A DNA stretch of 8,902 bases from positions 1 through 8,902 of the forward strand of contig JAACDY010000030.1 in assembly GCA_009936675.1 (NCBI GenBank). Reading direction: 5' to 3'. Positions 7,449-8,902 of the stretch are shown in pieces. The translations under genes were made by a program, and so were the position numbers. Position 1 is the stretch's first letter, and the number at the start of each line of letters is the position of its first letter. The notes beneath the pieces were generated by a model. That model made no database searches. It was not told the origin of the DNA and saw only the letters and a list, made by a program, of their open reading frames with translations. The stretch comes from Bacteroidota bacterium (lineage in GTDB: Bacteria > Bacteroidota > Bacteroidia > Flavobacteriales > Flavobacteriaceae).

Positions 7449-8210
7449 GGCTTCCTGCCATAAAACCTCCATTTCTTCAATACTCAACTCACTGACTTTT
7501 CTTTGAGATTTTTCGGCATTTTCTTCAATATAGTTGAAGCGCTTGATGAATTTTTTATTGGTACGCTCTAGTGCAGTTTCGGGATTGATCTTAAGAAATC
7601 GTGCATAATTAACCAGTGAAAACATCACATCTCCAAACTCAGCCTCCATTTGATTTAAATCACCGCTATCTATTTCAGTGCTGAGCTCCTCTAGCTCCTC
7701 TTTCACATTAGCCAACACTTCCTCATCATTATCCCAGTCAAAACCCACACCTGCTACTTTATCTTGAATACGGTAAGCCTTTACCAATGCAGGAAGACTT
7801 TTGGGAACCCCTTCCAAGACACTTTTCTTGCCCTCTTTTAACTTGATGGCTTCCCAATTTTTTTCCACTTGATCTGCATTTTCTACAGCAGTATCCCCGT
7901 AAATATGCGGATGCCGATGGATCAACTTCTCGGATATATGGTTGGCAACATCAGCAATGTCAAAAACCTTTTTTTCACTCCCTATTTTGGAGTAAAAAAC
8001 AATATGGAGCAGTAAATCTCCCAATTCCTTTTTGACCTCCTCCAAATCATTATCCAATATGGCATCTCCCAATTCGTAAGTTTCCTCAATGGTCAAATGA
8101 CGAAGGGTCTCAAAAGTCTGTTTTCGATCCCAAGGACATTTTTCCCGGAGTTCATCCATGATGTTAAGCAAACGCTCAAAAGCTTGAAGTTGTGCTGTTC
8201 TCGATCCCAT
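7434..8210 (-). CDS. mazG: nucleoside triphosphate pyrophosphohydrolase MazG
   Basis: MazG hydrolyses (d)NTPs to the monophosphate and pyrophosphate, cleansing the nucleotide pool; in E. coli it also affects ppGpp levels. The 258-residue product matches the two-domain housekeeping form (about 263 residues in E. coli), not the short phage form. The N-terminal domain has CPWD (25-28), EETYE (42-46) and ELGD (62-65), giving the metal-binding ExxE...ExxD pattern, followed by HRHPHIYGD (98-106) and the NWE of 118-120. The second domain repeats the pattern at EELEE (171-175) and EFGD (191-194), the half that carries activity in the E. coli enzyme. The ATG at 8210 directly abuts the TAA of the DUF5606 gene, and GGAGG lies eight bases upstream. 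Cytosolic. Last gene of the leftward group. Confidence 0.95.
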   Translation of the reverse strand: MGSRTAQLQAFERLLNIMDELREKCPWDRKQTFETLRHLTIEETYELGDAILDNDLEEVKKELGDLLLHIVFYSKIGSEKKVFDIADVANHISEKLIHRHPHIYGDTAVENADQVEKNWEAIKLKEGKKSVLEGVPKSLPALVKAYRIQDKVAGVGFDWDNDEEVLANVKEELEELSTEIDSGDLNQMEAEFGDVMFSLVNYARFLKINPETALERTNKKFIKRFNYIEENAEKSQRKVSELSIEEMEVLWQEAKKTE

Positions 8211-8648
8211 TTATGCTTCCTCCGTATCGGAGGATTTTTCCTCCTTTGGGAGCTTAAATTTTAATTCGTTTGAATCCAACAGCAGATTGTACCACTGTAT
8301 GATTTTTTTGATGTCACTGCTAAAAACACGATCCTCGTCATAGTCCTGAAAAACCTCGAAAAAATAGGATTCTAATTCGTCTTTGGAAGCTTTGGGTTTT
8401 ACCCGAGCAGACTGACCTTTTTCCAACTGAAACATTCGCTCAAAAATATCGTTCAAAGGCATTTCATCCTTCAATCCAAATACCCTGATTTCCGACAAAA
8501 CATTGATTTGTTGCCCCAAATTGGTCACAATTTTCTTTTGATCCACCAATGAAACTGCAATCACGCCCGTTCGGGTTTGGGCAACCATTCGAAACAGTCC
8601 GGGCTTACCCGCAATGGTTAATACTTTATCTAAATTAGATTCGCTCAT
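8211..8648 (-). CDS. DUF5606 family protein
   Basis: A 145-residue soluble protein that I recognise as DUF5606 from its N-terminal stretch (LDKVLTIAGKPGLFRMVAQT, residues 6-25) and its position between def and mazG. Residues 1-60 look like a small beta-rich domain (GVIAVSLVDQKKIV at 28-41, ISVL-type strands around 48-57). Residues 60-125 are more helical, with a conserved-looking YFFEVFQDYDEDRVF at 94-108 followed by a helix, DIKKIIQWYNLLL, at 112-124. The tail (134-145) is charged and probably disordered. There are no catalytic motifs, signal peptide or membrane segments, and the function is not known to me. The ATG overlaps the def stop codon (ATGA), and the TAA abuts the mazG ATG, so its expression is tied to both genes. 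Confidence 0.85.
   Translation of the reverse strand: MSESNLDKVLTIAGKPGLFRMVAQTRTGVIAVSLVDQKKIVTNLGQQINVLSEIRVFGLKDEMPLNDIFERMFQLEKGQSARVKPKASKDELESYFFEVFQDYDEDRVFSSDIKKIIQWYNLLLDSNELKFKLPKEEKSSDTEEA
8218..8244 (-). promoter_or_regulatory. three-armed inverted repeat containing the mazG ribosome binding site
   Basis: On the minus strand the sequence holds GGAGGA (8244-8239), TCCTCC (8234-8229) and GGAGGA (8223-8218). The third arm is the Shine-Dalgarno of mazG, eight bases before the ATG. The middle arm can pair either with the first (6 bp, loop of four A) or with the third (7 bp including a G-C closing pair, loop of three). The second structure, probably the stronger, would hide the ribosome binding site. 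All arms lie in the last codons of the DUF5606 gene (Glu-Glu, Ser-Ser, Glu-Glu), so ribosomes finishing that gene would open it. Pairing is exact on paper; a regulatory role is inference. Confidence 0.4.
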
Positions 8649-8902
8649 TTTCTTGTTTTTTTGGCCGAAAAACGCATTTTATAATCGGGATTTATATTGC
8701 CTTTACTGATGTTATTTAATTTACCTTTTAACAATCTTTTTTTCAATGGACTGAGTTTATCGGTAAACAAAATACCCTCAACATGATCGTACTCGTGTTG
8801 AACGACACGAGCAGCAAGACCATCTAAAGTCAATGTTTGTTCGTTAAATTGCTCGTCCAAAAACGCTATGGTTATTTTTTCTTTTCGTGAAACATCCTCT
8901 CT
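8645..8902 (-). CDS. def: peptide deformylase, C-terminal part (cut by window end)
   Basis: Peptide deformylase removes the formyl group from the initiator methionine of new proteins. The last 86 residues are visible; the frame stays open to the right edge, beginning REDVSRKEKITIAF. The diagnostic QHEYDH motif is present, with two metal-binding His and the catalytic Glu, followed by EGILFTDKLSPLKKR and a basic tail ending KKTRK. The other metal ligand, the Cys of the EGCLS motif, must lie beyond the window. The TTG at 8860 is an internal Leu codon within the domain and not a start, so any call beginning there is truncated. The TGA stop overlaps the DUF5606 ATG by four bases, implying coupled translation. 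Confidence 0.93.
   Translation of the reverse strand, partial: REDVSRKEKITIAFLDEQFNEQTLTLDGLAARVVQHEYDHVEGILFTDKLSPLKKRLLKGKLNNISKGNINPDYKMRFSAKKTRK

Noticed and set aside
8655..8673. GTTTTT / AAAAAC inverted repeat near the def-DUF5606 junction, as a terminator
   Set aside because: The A and T runs come from Lys and Phe/Arg codons at the end of def, the stem has one G-C pair, and it lies between two overlapping genes that must be co-transcribed.
8792..8811. CTCGTGT / ACACGAG inverted repeat over the deformylase QHEYDH codons
   Set aside because: A 7-bp stem with a six-base loop is expected several times by chance in about 9 kb, and the codons are fixed by the active site.

Overview
The window looks like chromosomal DNA of a Bacteroidota bacterium, most likely Cytophagales-like. 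The evidence is AT-rich sequence, a DUF5606 gene (a family I know only from Bacteroidota), a DUF349-repeat protein with charged low-complexity ends, paired DUF368 genes, and a short aroE whose N-terminal motif (YSFSRGYF) is of the Bacteroidota type. This assignment comes from reading the proteins; no search was run. No mobile element, CRISPR array, tRNA or rRNA was seen, and no gene-free stretch reaches 300 bases.

Layout. Six genes run rightward from base 15 to 7432: a class III PLP-dependent aminotransferase, a cytoplasmic protein of about twelve TPR units, two tandem DUF368 membrane proteins (polyprenyl-phosphate transporter family, PopT), shikimate dehydrogenase (aroE), and a long DUF349-repeat protein. 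The two DUF368 genes overlap by 4 bases, and the second overlaps aroE by 20, so these three are almost certainly co-transcribed. The other junctions have gaps of 91, 61 and 57 bases and could be read-through or carry their own promoters. Three genes run leftward from the right edge: the C-terminal part of peptide deformylase (def, cut by the window end), a DUF5606 gene and mazG. They are packed as a 4-base overlap followed by directly abutting stop and start codons. The two groups meet tail to tail with one base between their stop codons.

How the genes fit together. Most are housekeeping: nascent-protein deformylation (def), NTP pool cleaning (mazG), aromatic precursor synthesis (aroE) and recycling of the lipid carrier used for cell wall and surface glycans (DUF368). 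The grouping is mainly an inherited neighbourhood, and I see no single pathway joining all of it.

Points worth a second look: the paired DUF368 paralogues, where the second copy has lost the Asp of the ADxxPG motif; a three-armed inverted repeat that could sequester the mazG ribosome binding site inside the end of the DUF5606 gene; a 77 to 82 residue periodicity in the DUF349 protein suggesting six modules; and a compact hairpin plus T-run over the convergent stop codons. No clearly new defence or mobile system is present.
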